Source of the DNA: Streptacidiphilus jiangxiensis
GTDB lineage: Bacteria > Actinomycetota > Actinomycetes > Streptomycetales > Streptomycetaceae
Reading direction: 5' to 3'
DNA length: 64,000 nucleotides
Assembly (NCBI RefSeq): GCF_900109465.1
Contig: NZ_FOAZ01000026.1
Location: 1 to 64,000, forward strand
Shown here: positions 18,008 through 26,780 of the stretch, piece by piece
Layout of the letters: every line of letters starts with the position of its first letter
How positions within the stretch are numbered: the first letter of the stretch is position 1
Position numbers and translations under genes: made by a program
The notes under the pieces: generated by a model
The model's database searches: none
Seen by the model: only the letters and a program-made list of their open reading frames with translations
What the model was told of the DNA's origin: nothing

Positions 18008-19075
18008 TCAGCGCGAGAGGCCCTTGGGCGCCTTCCAGCGGGCGAGCCCGCGGGCGACCAGGTTGAGGACCATGACCACGGCGATCAGGACCAGTGCACC
18101 GCCCCAGGCACGGGCCTGCGACTGGTCCGTGCCCTTCCCGTACTCGGTCCACACGTAGAGCGGGAGCGAGGACTGCGGGTTGCTGAAGGGGTTGTAGTTG
18201 ATCGTGTCGGCGCCGAAGACCAGCATCAGGATCGGCGCGGTCTCGCCGACGATGCGGGCGACGGCCAGCATCACACCGGTGACGATGCCGCCGAGCGCGG
18301 TCGGCAGCACGACGCGGGTGATGGTGAGCCACTTCGGCACGCCGAGGGCCAGGGAGGCCTCGCGCAGCTCGTTCGGGACGAGCTTGAGCATCTCCTCGGT
18401 GGAGCGCACGACCACCGGCAGCATCAGGATCGCCAGCGCCATGGCGCCCGCGAAGCCGGTGAACGGCATGTTGAGGATGATGATCCAGAAGGAGAGGATG
18501 AACAGACCGGCCACGATGGACGGGACACCGGTCATGACATCGACGAAGAAGCTGATCGCCTTGCCCAGCCGGTTGCCCCGGCCGTACTCGACCAGGTAGA
18601 CGGCGGTCAGGATGCCGACCGGCGCGGCGAACAGGGACGCCAGGGCGACCTGCTCCAGGGTGCCGATCAGGGCGTGGTAGAGGCCGCCGCCGTCCTGGTT
18701 GATCGCGACCCCGTTCATGGAGTGCGTCAGGAAGTCGGCGTTGATGACGCCGATGCCCTTGCTGATGGTCATCCACAGCACGGAGATCAGCGGCAGCAGG
18801 GCGAGCAGGAAGGCGACCCAGACAAGGCTGGTGGCCACGGTGTTCTTCGCGTGGCGGCGACCCTCGACGAGGGCCGAGGCGGTGTACTGGATGGCGACGA
18901 AGAGGATCGCGCCGATCAGGCACCACTGGAGCTTGCTGCTGAAGCCGAAGCCCGCGCCGAGGGCGATGGCGATCAGCGCGGCCAGCGCCAGGTTGGCGAC
19001 CGGCATCCAGCGCGGCAGGCGTCGCTCGGTCAGGGAGGAACCGAGGGAGCGGGACGAGGTGGCGAGGCTGCTCAT
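18008..19075 (-). CDS. pstA: Phosphate ABC transporter permease PstA
   Basis: The product is 355 aa, longer than typical PstA because of an extra N-terminal hydrophobic region (residues 20-75) before the canonical six-helix permease. The EAA-type loop EASLALGVPKWLTITRVVLPTALGG contacts PstB. The start codon overlaps the pstC stop by one base (TGATG), giving translational coupling. It forms the membrane channel with PstC. Confidence 0.95.
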   Translation of the reverse strand: MSSLATSSRSLGSSLTERRLPRWMPVANLALAALIAIALGAGFGFSSKLQWCLIGAILFVAIQYTASALVEGRRHAKNTVATSLVWVAFLLALLPLISVLWMTISKGIGVINADFLTHSMNGVAINQDGGGLYHALIGTLEQVALASLFAAPVGILTAVYLVEYGRGNRLGKAISFFVDVMTGVPSIVAGLFILSFWIIILNMPFTGFAGAMALAILMLPVVVRSTEEMLKLVPNELREASLALGVPKWLTITRVVLPTALGGIVTGVMLAVARIVGETAPILMLVFGADTINYNPFSNPQSSLPLYVWTEYGKGTDQSQARAWGGALVLIAVVMVLNLVARGLARWKAPKGLSR

Positions 19076-20121
19076 CAGGCGTCAGCTCCCGAGTATTCCT
19101 TGCGGCGGGCGATGATCATCCGGGCGCCGCCGTTGACGACCAGGGTGATCACGAACAGGACCAGGCCGGCGGCGATGAGCGCGTCACGGCCGGTGCCCTG
19201 GGACTCGCCGAACTGGCTGGCGATGGTCTGGGCGATGGTCGAGCCTGCGGGGTCCAGGATGTGCAGGTTGATCACGTAGGACGGGGAGAGCACCGTCGCC
19301 ACGGCCATGGTCTCGCCGAGCGCGCGGCCGAGGCCGAGCATCGAGGCGGAGATGATGCCGGAGCGGCCGAACGGGATCACCGCGGTACGGATCATCTCCC
19401 AGCGGGTCGCGCCGAGCGCGAGCGCGGCCTCCTCGTGGGCGCGGGGCACCTGGAGGAAGATCTCGCGGCTCACCGCGGTGATGATCGGCAGGATCATGAT
19501 CGCCAGCACGACGCCGACGGTGAACAGGGAGCGCGGCTGGGTGCCCGGCTCGTTCTGGTGGAAGACGTACGTCCACCCGAAGTACTGGTTCAGCCAGGCG
19601 TTGACGCCCAGCATGTGCGGCACCAGGAAGAGCGCGCCCCACAGACCGAAGACGATCGAGGGCACGGCGGCCAGCAGGTCGACCACGTAGCCGAGGGCCT
19701 GGGCGATGCGGCGCGGCGCGTAGTGCGAGATGAACAGCGCGATGCCGAGGGCGACCGGCACGGCGATGACCATCGCGACGACGGCGCTGACGATCGTGCC
19801 CGTGGCGATGGCCGCGATACCGAAGGTGATCGGGTCGGCCTGGGTCTGCCAGTCGGAGGTGGTGAGGAAGTTGCCGTGGTCGGCGCTGATCGCGCTGATG
19901 GCGCGGACGGTGAGGAAGGCCGCGATGGCGGCCATGATCACCAGGAGCAGGATGCCGCTGCCGCTGGACGCGAACTTGAAGATCGCGTCACCGCGGCGGC
20001 CGGTGCCGCTGCTGTCGGCCAACGACGAACGACCCCGCCGCGGCGAGGAGCCGGCGAGGTTGGGGGTCTTGTGGGGCTCTCGGTCGCTCGGGGGAGCGCT
20101 GGTTTCGCGTGGGGTTTCCAT
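19075..20121 (-). CDS. pstC: Phosphate ABC transporter permease PstC
   Basis: The product is 348 aa with a polar N-terminal extension of about 65 residues, then six membrane helices. The EAA loop EEAALALGATRWEMIRTAVIPFGR contacts PstB. ATG 20121 is preceded by CCGGAGATCTC. It is separated from pstS by 190 nt containing a strong hairpin, so its transcription likely depends on read-through from the pstS promoter. Confidence 0.95.
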   Translation of the reverse strand: METPRETSAPPSDREPHKTPNLAGSSPRRGRSSLADSSGTGRRGDAIFKFASSGSGILLLVIMAAIAAFLTVRAISAISADHGNFLTTSDWQTQADPITFGIAAIATGTIVSAVVAMVIAVPVALGIALFISHYAPRRIAQALGYVVDLLAAVPSIVFGLWGALFLVPHMLGVNAWLNQYFGWTYVFHQNEPGTQPRSLFTVGVVLAIMILPIITAVSREIFLQVPRAHEEAALALGATRWEMIRTAVIPFGRSGIISASMLGLGRALGETMAVATVLSPSYVINLHILDPAGSTIAQTIASQFGESQGTGRDALIAAGLVLFVITLVVNGGARMIIARRKEYSGADA

Positions 20122-20239
20122 GAGATCTCCGGTCTGGTGGCGCGGGCCCTGCTGGGGCTGCGCCTGGCGGCGGTGCACCGGACGTGAGGGAGCGTTCGAG
20201 GCTCGGTGTCGTGACATTCGCGGGGATTCGGTACCGGGC

Positions 20240-20271
20240 CCAGGGGGCCGGCGCGGACGCCGGCCCCCTGG
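20240..20271 (-). terminator. Attenuating hairpin between pstS and pstC
   Basis: A perfect 14-bp GC-rich stem (20240-20253 with 20258-20271) with a 4-nt loop lies 40 nt after the pstS stop. Within pstSCAB such a hairpin would stop most transcripts and keep the binding protein in excess over the permease, or stabilise the pstS mRNA. Confidence 0.8.
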
Positions 20272-20311
20272 CCAGGTTCAGGGCCTACTGGGTCCTGGAC
20301 CCTTCCGACCC

Positions 20312-21472
20312 TTAGGAGAGGGAGGAGATGGTCTGCTGGACCTGGGTCTGCAGGGCGGCCGGCAGCGGGAAGTAGCCGAGGCTGGAGACCGAGTTCTGAC
20401 CCGCGGTGCTGGAGATGTAGGTCAGGAAGGACTTCAGGGTCGGCAGCGTGGAGGCGGCGTTGCCCTTGTCGCAGGCGATCTCGTAGGTCACCAGGACGAT
20501 CGGGTAGGCGCCGTCCGTCTTGGTGGTGTACGCGGCCTTCAGGTCCAGCGCCAGGTCGGGGGCGGTGCCGACGACCTTGGCGTCACCGACGGCCTTGGAG
20601 GCGGCGGCGGTGGAGACCGCGACCGGGGCGGAGGCACCGGTGTTGACCTGGACGGTGGAGATGCTCTGCTGGGTGGCGTAGGAGAGCTCGAAGTAGGAGA
20701 TCGAGCCCTGGACCTGCTTGACCTGGGCCGCGAGACCGGCGGAGCCGGCCGCAGCCTGGCCGCCCTTGGCCTGCCACAGCTTGTTCGGGGCGAAGGTGTA
20801 GTCCGCCGGGGCCGCCGCGGCCAGGTAGGCCGTGAAGTTGGCGGTGGTGCCCGAGCCGTCCGAACGGTGGAAGGTCTGGATCGGCAGGGAGGGCAGGTTC
20901 GCCGAGGAGTTCAGCGCCTTGATGGCCGGGTCGTCCCACTTGGTGATCTTGCCGGTGAAGATCTGGGCCAGCGTCTTGGCGTCCAGGACCAGGTTGGTGA
21001 CACCCGGCAGGTTGTAACCGATGGCGATGGGGCCACCGATCATCGGGATGTTGATGCCCTTGCCGCCGTTCTGGCAGGCGGTGCCCTGGGTCTTGGCGAC
21101 GTCGGCGGCCTTCATCGCGGCGTCGGAGCCCGCGAAGGCGACCTTGCCGGTCTGGAAGGACGTGATGCCCGCGCCGGAGCCGGTGCCCTGGTAGTTGATG
21201 GTCACGCCGGAGCAGGCGGCCTGGAAGTCCTTGACCCACTGGGTCATGGCGTTCTGCTGCGCGGTGGAGCCCGCGGCGAGCAGCTGGCCGGTGGCGCCGT
21301 TGCAGGCGATCGAGCTGGCCGAGGCGGCCGAGGAGCCGGCGGCGGCCGGGCTGCTGCTCGAGTTGGAGCTGGAGTTGTTGTCGGAGCCGCACGCCGCGAG
21401 CGTCAGCGAGCTGACGACCGCAAGGGCGCCGATGGCGAGGGCCTTGGTGCGGCCGTTGCGCTGGAGCTTCAC
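20312..21472 (-). CDS. pstS: Phosphate-binding lipoprotein PstS
   Basis: The product is 386 aa. The signal peptide ends in lipobox LAAC, followed by an Asn/Ser spacer. The mature domain shows PstS features: GSTAQQNAMTQW, YQGTGSGAGITSFQ, FAGSDAAM, and RSDGSGTTANFTAYL for phosphate binding. It captures phosphate outside the membrane and delivers it to PstCA. The start is GTG 21472, preceded by AAAGGGA; upstream in-frame starts run into the PHO box region. It is under a clear PhoP-type promoter. Confidence 0.97.
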   Translation of the reverse strand: MKLQRNGRTKALAIGALAVVSSLTLAACGSDNNSSSNSSSSPAAAGSSAASASSIACNGATGQLLAAGSTAQQNAMTQWVKDFQAACSGVTINYQGTGSGAGITSFQTGKVAFAGSDAAMKAADVAKTQGTACQNGGKGINIPMIGGPIAIGYNLPGVTNLVLDAKTLAQIFTGKITKWDDPAIKALNSSANLPSLPIQTFHRSDGSGTTANFTAYLAAAAPADYTFAPNKLWQAKGGQAAAGSAGLAAQVKQVQGSISYFELSYATQQSISTVQVNTGASAPVAVSTAAASKAVGDAKVVGTAPDLALDLKAAYTTKTDGAYPIVLVTYEIACDKGNAASTLPTLKSFLTYISSTAGQNSVSSLGYFPLPAALQTQVQQTISSLS

Positions 21473-21580
21473 TTGGTGTCCCTTTCTGGGTCCGCCACCA
21501 CGGGGAGGAAGTGGGCGGCGGTACATCACTGAGAGGAGGAGAACCGGTCGGCGGCCTCCGATGACACTGAAGTTAGGCAG

Positions 21581-21624
21581 ACGAGGTGAAGCGTTCGGCC
21601 TGCGCAAATGAACGGAAAGTGAAC
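21581..21624 (-). promoter_or_regulatory. PHO box (PhoP operator) of pstS
   Basis: On the minus strand, four consecutive 11-bp units read GTTCACTTTCC, GTTCATTTGCG, CAGGCCGAACG and CTTCACCTCGT. Units 1, 2 and 4 fit the streptomycete PHO-box consensus (GTTCACC-like core every 11 bp). The box lies about 110-150 nt upstream of the pstS start, in the position for PhoP activation under phosphate limitation. The remaining gap (21473-21743) has no gene I can see. Confidence 0.85.
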
Positions 21625-21743
21625 CTGTGTCGGACACCGGGATACGCAGACCAGTAGTAACGGTTTCGCCACGACGAGAGCACGGCAAGAGCACGACCCG
21701 GGCGCGGGTCAGGGGCTTGCCTCAGCCGTCACATCCGTTACGC

Positions 21744-22238
21744 TCAGCGCCCGAGTTGCTCCAGCAGAGCGTCCACCAGGGCGCGGTCGTGCTCGTAGCT
21801 GAGCCGGGCCCGCGCCTCCGCGACGGGCAGCCAGCGCAGGGCGTCCACCTCGCGGTTCGGGACGAAGCGCCCCGTCAGGACCGTCGCCGCCCAGTAGCGC
21901 ACCCGCTTGATCCGGTCCCGGACGAGATAGTGCTGGGTGGGCAGCCTGCGGCCGAGCACCACCGTCATACCGGTCTCCTCGCGCGCCTCGCGCAGGGCGG
22001 CCTCGCGGTGCTTCTCGCCGAGCTCCAGCTTGCCCTTGGGAAAACTCCAGTCGTCGTACTTGGCCCGGTGGACCAGCGCCAGTTCGACGCCGTGCCGTCC
22101 CTCGCGCCACAGGACGACGCCTGCGGCCTTGATCAGCTCCATGCTGCGCGGTGCCCGGTCCTTCTTGGAGTTCTTGGCCTTCTTGCCAGTGGTGCCAATG
22201 GTCAGGTCGATCGGGCGAGCCATGGGTCGGTGAGCCAT
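21744..22238 (-). CDS. NUDIX hydrolase, MutT1-like
   Basis: The product is 164 aa. A basic N-terminus is followed by a NUDIX domain; the Nudix box is visible as GKLELGEKHREAALREAREETG. The hydrophobic AAGVVLWR start resembles the NUDIX half of mycobacterial MutT1, but the histidine-phosphatase half of MutT1 is absent. It probably hydrolyses a nucleoside diphosphate derivative or diadenosine polyphosphate. It overlaps the end of the CHAD gene by 37 nt; an alternative ATG at 22223 would cut that to 22. Its location between pstS and the CHAD and ppk genes suggests polyphosphate or nucleotide metabolism. Confidence 0.88.
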   Translation of the reverse strand: MAHRPMARPIDLTIGTTGKKAKNSKKDRAPRSMELIKAAGVVLWREGRHGVELALVHRAKYDDWSFPKGKLELGEKHREAALREAREETGMTVVLGRRLPTQHYLVRDRIKRVRYWAATVLTGRFVPNREVDALRWLPVAEARARLSYEHDRALVDALLEQLGR

Positions 22239-23284
22239 CCGGAGCTGTGGAATGCGGGCCAGGACACGCTGAAGGCGTGGCGCGCGGCTTCCACCTCCAG
22301 ACGTTGATCAGCATGCACCACTCCGAGCACGTACGCGGTCGCCGGGGTGATTCTCGGCGTGCGCGCCGCGAGCGCGGCCGCCTCGGCCGCGTCCGCGGCC
22401 TCCTGCTGCCGCTCCAGATGCGCGGCCAGCGCGGCCAGGCCCGTCAACGGCTCCTCGGTGCGCTCGCCCAGCAGCGGACGGCACACCTCCAGGGCGTAGC
22501 GGGCGTAGCGCACCGCCGCGCCGACGCGCGTCCAGGCGGCGTCCTCGTGCGCGGCCATCGCCGGGGAGTCGGCGGCCGGGACCACCGCGACCCGGTGCAG
22601 CGCGTCACCGTTGTAGGGCTGCGCGGCGCGCTGCAGCGGCAGCCGGGAGACGGTCAGCTCCAGCGCCTCGCCCAGTCGGGCGGTGTACGCGAGCAACTGC
22701 TCCGGCTGGTGGGCCGTGCCGGGGGAGCGCAGTGGCAGGTCGGAGACGAGCAGCGTCATCCGGTCCGCCAGGGAGTGGAACCGGGAGGAGCCGAGCTCCT
22801 GCAGGGCCGCGGTGTGGCTGCGGGAGCGGGCCAGGGTGAGCTGGCGCTCCAGCATCGCCCGCGCCTTCGGGGCTCCCGGGTGGTGCGCCAGCAGGCCGCC
22901 CACCATGTGCTCGGTCGCCACGCCCCCCTCCGCGCCGCGGGCCGCCTCGCCCGTCCGTGGGGTCGGCACGGTCGTGTCGGTGCAGGTCAGCGAGTCGACG
23001 GCGGCCAGCAGCCGGGCCAGACGGCGGCTGTAGCCGCGCTCCTGGCCCAGCGTGACCACCAGCGCGGCCAGGTCGCCGCGCATCGTCTCGGCCCATATGG
23101 GTTCGAGCAGGGAGCCGAATGCGTGCAGGGCGCCGTCCACCCGGCGCAGTGTCCCCAGGTCGACGTCGGGCAGGGCTCTCAGGAAGCGCCCGGCCTGCTC
23201 GGCGAGGTGCGCGGCCAGCAGGTTCTCGGCCGAGGACGCCCCGGACAGCGGCTGTCCGGGGGGCGTCTCGTTCTCGGTCGTCAT
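22202..23284 (-). CDS. CHAD domain protein (polyphosphate-binding type)
   Basis: The product is 360 aa, predicted all-helical, with scattered conserved basic and His residues typical of CHAD (RDVDGALHAFGSLLEPIW, YSRRLARLLAAVD, RYARYALEVCRPLLG). CHAD proteins bind inorganic polyphosphate and often sit next to ppk, as here (57 nt after Ppk). No CYTH domain is fused. It likely localises to or organises polyphosphate granules. It overlaps the NUDIX gene downstream. Confidence 0.85.
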   Translation of the reverse strand: MTTENETPPGQPLSGASSAENLLAAHLAEQAGRFLRALPDVDLGTLRRVDGALHAFGSLLEPIWAETMRGDLAALVVTLGQERGYSRRLARLLAAVDSLTCTDTTVPTPRTGEAARGAEGGVATEHMVGGLLAHHPGAPKARAMLERQLTLARSRSHTAALQELGSSRFHSLADRMTLLVSDLPLRSPGTAHQPEQLLAYTARLGEALELTVSRLPLQRAAQPYNGDALHRVAVVPAADSPAMAAHEDAAWTRVGAAVRYARYALEVCRPLLGERTEEPLTGLAALAAHLERQQEAADAAEAAALAARTPRITPATAYVLGVVHADQRLEVEAARHAFSVSWPAFHSSGWLTDPWLARST

Positions 23285-23341
23285 TCGGTCAGTCCCCGTT
23301 GCTTGCTGGGCCCGGTCCCGGGCGTGGGTAAGGGAGTGGGT

Positions 23342-25561
23342 TCAGCTGGGGCCGGCATGCTGGCCCCAGCCGTCGTCGCCGCGGCGGGAACGGCGACGGG
23401 AGTCGATGAGCAGCTCCTGGACGTTGCGCAGCGACCGCCCGTCGGCGTCGTGCGCGTGTCTGGTCCAGACCCCGTCCGGGCCCAGGTGCCAGGAGGAGGT
23501 GTCCTCGGCCATGCCCAGCTCCAGCAGCCCGGACAGCTCCGCGCGGTGCCCCGGGTCGGTGACCCGCAGCAGCGCCTCGATCCGGCGGTCCAGGTTGCGG
23601 TGCATCATGTCGGCGCTGCCGATCCAGACCTCCGGATCCCCGCCGTTGGCGAACAGGAAGATCCGCGAGTGCTCCAGGAAGCGCCCGAGGATCGAGCGGA
23701 CCCGGATGTTCTCGCTCAGCCCCGCCACGCCCGGGCGGATCGCGCAGATGCCGCGCACCCACACGTCCACCGGCACGCCCGCCATCGAGGCCCGGTACAG
23801 GGCGTCGATGATCGCCTCGTCGACGATCGAGTTGAGCTTGAGCTGGATCCGCGCCGGGCGCCCGGCCCGGTGGTGCGCGATCTCGTCGTGGATCCGCTTG
23901 ACCAGGCCGTTGCGCAGTGAGCGCGGGGCGACCAGCAGCCGGCGGTAGGACTCGCGGCGCGAGTAGCCCGACAGCCGGTTGAACAGGTCCGACAGGTCCG
24001 CGCCCACCTGCGGGTCGGCGGTCAGGATGCCGAGGTCCTCGTAGAGGCGGGCGGTCTTGGGGTGGTAGTTGCCCGTGCCGACGTGCGCGTAGCGGCGCAG
24101 CGTCTCGCCCTCCTGGCGGACCACCAGGCTCAGCTTGCTGTGCGTCTTCAGCCCGATCAGGCCGTAGACGACGTGGCAGCCGGCCTCCTCCAGCTTGCGG
24201 GCCCACTTGATGTTGGCCTGCTCGTCGAAGCGCGCCTTGATCTCGACCAGGACGAGCACCTGCTTGCCCGCCTCGGCGGCGTCGATCAGGGCGTCCACGA
24301 TCGGCGAGTCGCCGGAGGTGCGGTACAGCGTCTGCTTGATCGCCAGCACCTGCGGGTCGGCCGCGGCCTGCTCCAGGAAGGCCTGCACCGAGGTGGAGAA
24401 GGAGTCGTACGGGTGGTGCAGCAGCACGTCCCGCTCGCGCACGGCGGCGAAGATGTCCGGCTGGGACGCCGACTCGACGTCCGTCAGTCCGCGCGCCGTC
24501 CCCGCGACGAACGGCCGGTACTTCAGCTCCGGCCGGTCGGCACCGGCGATGGCGAACAGACCGGTCAGGTCCAGCGGACCGGGCAGCGGGTACACCTCGG
24601 CGGCGGAGATGTTCAGCTCGCGGACCAGCAGGTCCAGCACGTACGGGTCGATCGACTCCTCGACCTCCAGGCGCACCGGCGGGCCGAAGCGGCGCCGCAT
24701 CAGCTCCTTCTCGAGCGCCTTGAGGATGTTCTCGGTGTCGTCCTCCTCGACCTCCAGGTCCTCGTTGCGGGTGACCCGGAAGGCGTGGTGGGCGAGCACC
24801 TCCATGCCCGGGAAGAGGTACTCCAGGTGGGCGCCCATGACGTCCTCGAGCGGGACGTACCGGTTGGGCGAGGCCTCCAGGAACCGGGACAGGGACTGCG
24901 GCACCTTCACGCGGGCGAAGTGCTTGTGCCCGCTGACGGGGTTGCGCACGACGACGGCCAGGTTCAGGGAGAGCCCGGAGATGTACGGGAACGGGTGCGC
25001 CGGGTCGACCGCCAGCGGGGTCAGCACCGGGAAGATCTGCTGGCGGAACAGCGCGAGCAGGCGCGCCTGCTCCTTGTCGCTCAGCTCGCCCCAGCGCACC
25101 ACCTCGATGCCCTCGGCCGACAGCTCCGGCAGCACGTCCTGGTGGAAGCAGGCGGCGTGCCGGGCCATCAGCTCGCGGGACCGTGTCCATATGAGGTCGA
25201 GCACCTCGCGCGGCTGCAGACCGCTGGCGCTGCGCTGGGCGACGCCGGTCGCGATGCGGCGCTTGAGGCCGGCGACGCGGACCATGAAGAACTCGTCCAG
25301 GTTGCTGGCGAAGATCGCCAGGAACTTGGCGCGCTCCAGCAGCGGCGTCTCCGGGTCCTCGGCGAGTTCCAGGACGCGCTCGTTGAAGGCGAGCCAGCTG
25401 CGCTCGCGGTCCAGGAACCGGTTCTCCGGCAGCGCCTCGGCGTCGAAGCCGTCCGGCAGCGTCGTGTCCTCGGGCGTCAGCGAAGTGGTGGGGAGCCCGC
25501 CGGAGGCGGTGGCGAGGCTCGGCTTGGCGGGGAAGGGCGACGGGGCAGGCTGGGCGGTCAT
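23342..25561 (-). CDS. ppk: Polyphosphate kinase 1
   Basis: The product is 739 aa, normal for PPK1. N-terminal [19 protein letters not shown], mid-domain [20 protein letters not shown], phospho-His region [12 protein letters not shown], and [22 protein letters not shown] are all present. It makes polyphosphate from ATP reversibly. ATG 25561 follows AGGAGGAG; a longer reading to 25624 is unlikely. The 183-nt gap upstream carries a degenerate PHO-box-like repeat. Ppk, the CHAD protein and the NUDIX enzyme appear to be one leftward operon. Confidence 0.96.
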   Translation of the reverse strand: MTAQPAPSPFPAKPSLATASGGLPTTSLTPEDTTLPDGFDAEALPENRFLDRERSWLAFNERVLELAEDPETPLLERAKFLAIFASNLDEFFMVRVAGLKRRIATGVAQRSASGLQPREVLDLIWTRSRELMARHAACFHQDVLPELSAEGIEVVRWGELSDKEQARLLALFRQQIFPVLTPLAVDPAHPFPYISGLSLNLAVVVRNPVSGHKHFARVKVPQSLSRFLEASPNRYVPLEDVMGAHLEYLFPGMEVLAHHAFRVTRNEDLEVEEDDTENILKALEKELMRRRFGPPVRLEVEESIDPYVLDLLVRELNISAAEVYPLPGPLDLTGLFAIAGADRPELKYRPFVAGTARGLTDVESASQPDIFAAVRERDVLLHHPYDSFSTSVQAFLEQAAADPQVLAIKQTLYRTSGDSPIVDALIDAAEAGKQVLVLVEIKARFDEQANIKWARKLEEAGCHVVYGLIGLKTHSKLSLVVRQEGETLRRYAHVGTGNYHPKTARLYEDLGILTADPQVGADLSDLFNRLSGYSRRESYRRLLVAPRSLRNGLVKRIHDEIAHHRAGRPARIQLKLNSIVDEAIIDALYRASMAGVPVDVWVRGICAIRPGVAGLSENIRVRSILGRFLEHSRIFLFANGGDPEVWIGSADMMHRNLDRRIEALLRVTDPGHRAELSGLLELGMAEDTSSWHLGPDGVWTRHAHDADGRSLRNVQELLIDSRRRSRRGDDGWGQHAGPS

Positions 25562-25630
25562 GGTCGGTGGCTCCTCCTGCGCGGCGTCATCCGCCCGCCG
25601 CCGCGGTGACGGGACGGATCGCATTTCGTG

Positions 25631-25652
25631 ATCTTTGCAACGGCGATTGAAC
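25631..25652 (-). promoter_or_regulatory. Degenerate PHO-box-like repeat upstream of ppk
   Basis: On the minus strand two adjacent 11-bp units read GTTCAATCGCC and GTTGCAAAGAT, 70-90 nt before the ppk start. The spacing and GTT cores fit a weak PhoP operator. In S. lividans ppk is known to be under PhoP control. A second GTTCAG pair 11 bp apart lies at 25732-25748 on the opposite strand. Confidence 0.45.
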
Positions 25653-25744
25653 TCAAGGTAAATACAGCGTGGCCTGCAGGAAAGCTGAGGCGGTCGCCTG
25701 TGCTTCGGCTGCAGGCCTCTTCGGCAGCGTGGTTCAGGCGTGGT

Positions 25745-26593
25745 TCAGCTCGGCACGCCGAACATCAGGTCCACCTCGTGCACCGTGAACCCCGCCCTTT
25801 CGTATACCCGCAGCGCGGCCGGGTTATCGGCGTCCACGTACAGCAGCACCGTCGCAAGTCCGCGAGCCTCACCCAGATGGCGCAGTCCCACGGCCGTCAG
25901 CGCCTTGCCCAGGCCGCTGCCCTGCTCGGTCGGGCTCACCCCGACGACGTACACCTCGCCGAGACCGCCCTCCGCCTTCGTCCAGTGGAAGCCGACCAGC
26001 TCGCCGTCGCGCTCGGCGAGGAAGAAGCCGGCCGGGTCGAACCAGCTCTCCGCCTCGCGTTCCTCCAGGTCGCGCCGGGTCCAGGACCCCTGCTCCGGGT
26101 GGTGCGCGAAGGCGGCGGCGTTCACCTTCAGCCACGCCTCCTCGTCCCGCCCCGGCTCGAAGGTCCGCAGGGTGACCCCGTCGGGCAGCGCGGGCACCGC
26201 CGGGGCGGGCCCGGTCCGCCGCAGCTGGCGCAGCTCGCGCACCAGCTCAAGGCGGAACTCCGCGGCCAGGTGCGTCGCGGCGGGGTGCCCGCCGTGCGCC
26301 CACAGCCGCCGCGCCCCGCTGTTCAGCGTCCGCCGCAGCAGGGCACGTCCGTGCCCCTCGCGGCGACGGGCCGGGTCGACCACGAGCTCGGCGGACCACT
26401 CGGCGTCGATCTGGGCGTAGCCCACGAGCGCGCCGTGCTCGTCCCTGCTGGTCAGGTGCGCGACGTCTTCCCGACCACTGCGCAGGGCCAGCCTCCCCTG
26501 CTCCGAGACGGCCTGCCGCCCGTCCCCCTCCGCCGCACGCGCCAACAGCGCGGCGATCTCCTCACGCTCCGCAGTGTCCATACGTTCGACCAT
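25745..26593 (-). CDS. mshD: Mycothiol synthase (acetyl-CoA:Cys-GlcN-Ins acetyltransferase)
   Basis: The product is 282 aa with two tandem GNAT domains, as in MshD. The C-terminal active domain contains GEVYVVGVSPTEQGSGLGKALT (acetyl-CoA loop), LLYVDADNPAALRVYERAGF and a final EVDLMF. It catalyses the last step of mycothiol synthesis. The start is uncertain between ATG 26593 and ATG 26581; neither has a strong Shine-Dalgarno site. Longer frames run into the palindromic repeat upstream. mshA, for the first step of the pathway, is at 48731-50089. Confidence 0.9.
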   Translation of the reverse strand: MVERMDTAEREEIAALLARAAEGDGRQAVSEQGRLALRSGREDVAHLTSRDEHGALVGYAQIDAEWSAELVVDPARRREGHGRALLRRTLNSGARRLWAHGGHPAATHLAAEFRLELVRELRQLRRTGPAPAVPALPDGVTLRTFEPGRDEEAWLKVNAAAFAHHPEQGSWTRRDLEEREAESWFDPAGFFLAERDGELVGFHWTKAEGGLGEVYVVGVSPTEQGSGLGKALTAVGLRHLGEARGLATVLLYVDADNPAALRVYERAGFTVHEVDLMFGVPS

Positions 26594-26627
26594 AGGGGCA
26601 GTTGCACCACCTGGGCGGCGTAGCCGC

Positions 26628-26767
26628 CAGGGGCGCGGGGAACCGCGCGAGCAACCACGCGGTGCGGGTGGCCCTGCGCGCGCGAGCAACCACGCGGTGC
26701 GGGTGGCCCTGCGCGGGCGGGGCGCTACGTGGGCGGGTGGCTTGTCGCGCAGTTCCTCGCGCCCCTG
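26628..26767. repeat. Dispersed palindromic element, copy A (with internal 35-bp duplication)
   Basis: The copy begins CAGGGGCGCGGGGAAC and ends with the inverted match GTTCCTCGCGCCCCTG. It fills the 187-nt gap between the NB-ARC gene and mshD, which otherwise holds no gene. Inside it a 35-bp unit is duplicated perfectly in tandem (26645-26679 and 26680-26714); removing one unit gives 105 bp, the size of the other two copies in the window. Confidence 0.85.
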
Positions 26768-26780
26768 AGGTCGCGGCAAC

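Noticed and set aside
22151-23920. A 589-codon plus-strand open frame opposite the NUDIX, CHAD and ppk genes
   Set aside because: It is a GC-bias shadow: no domain is visible and the opposite strand has three recognisable families.
26628-26767. CRISPR-like repeat array
   Set aside because: The 35-bp direct repeat has just two adjacent copies with no spacer, inside a palindromic element; no cas gene is near.
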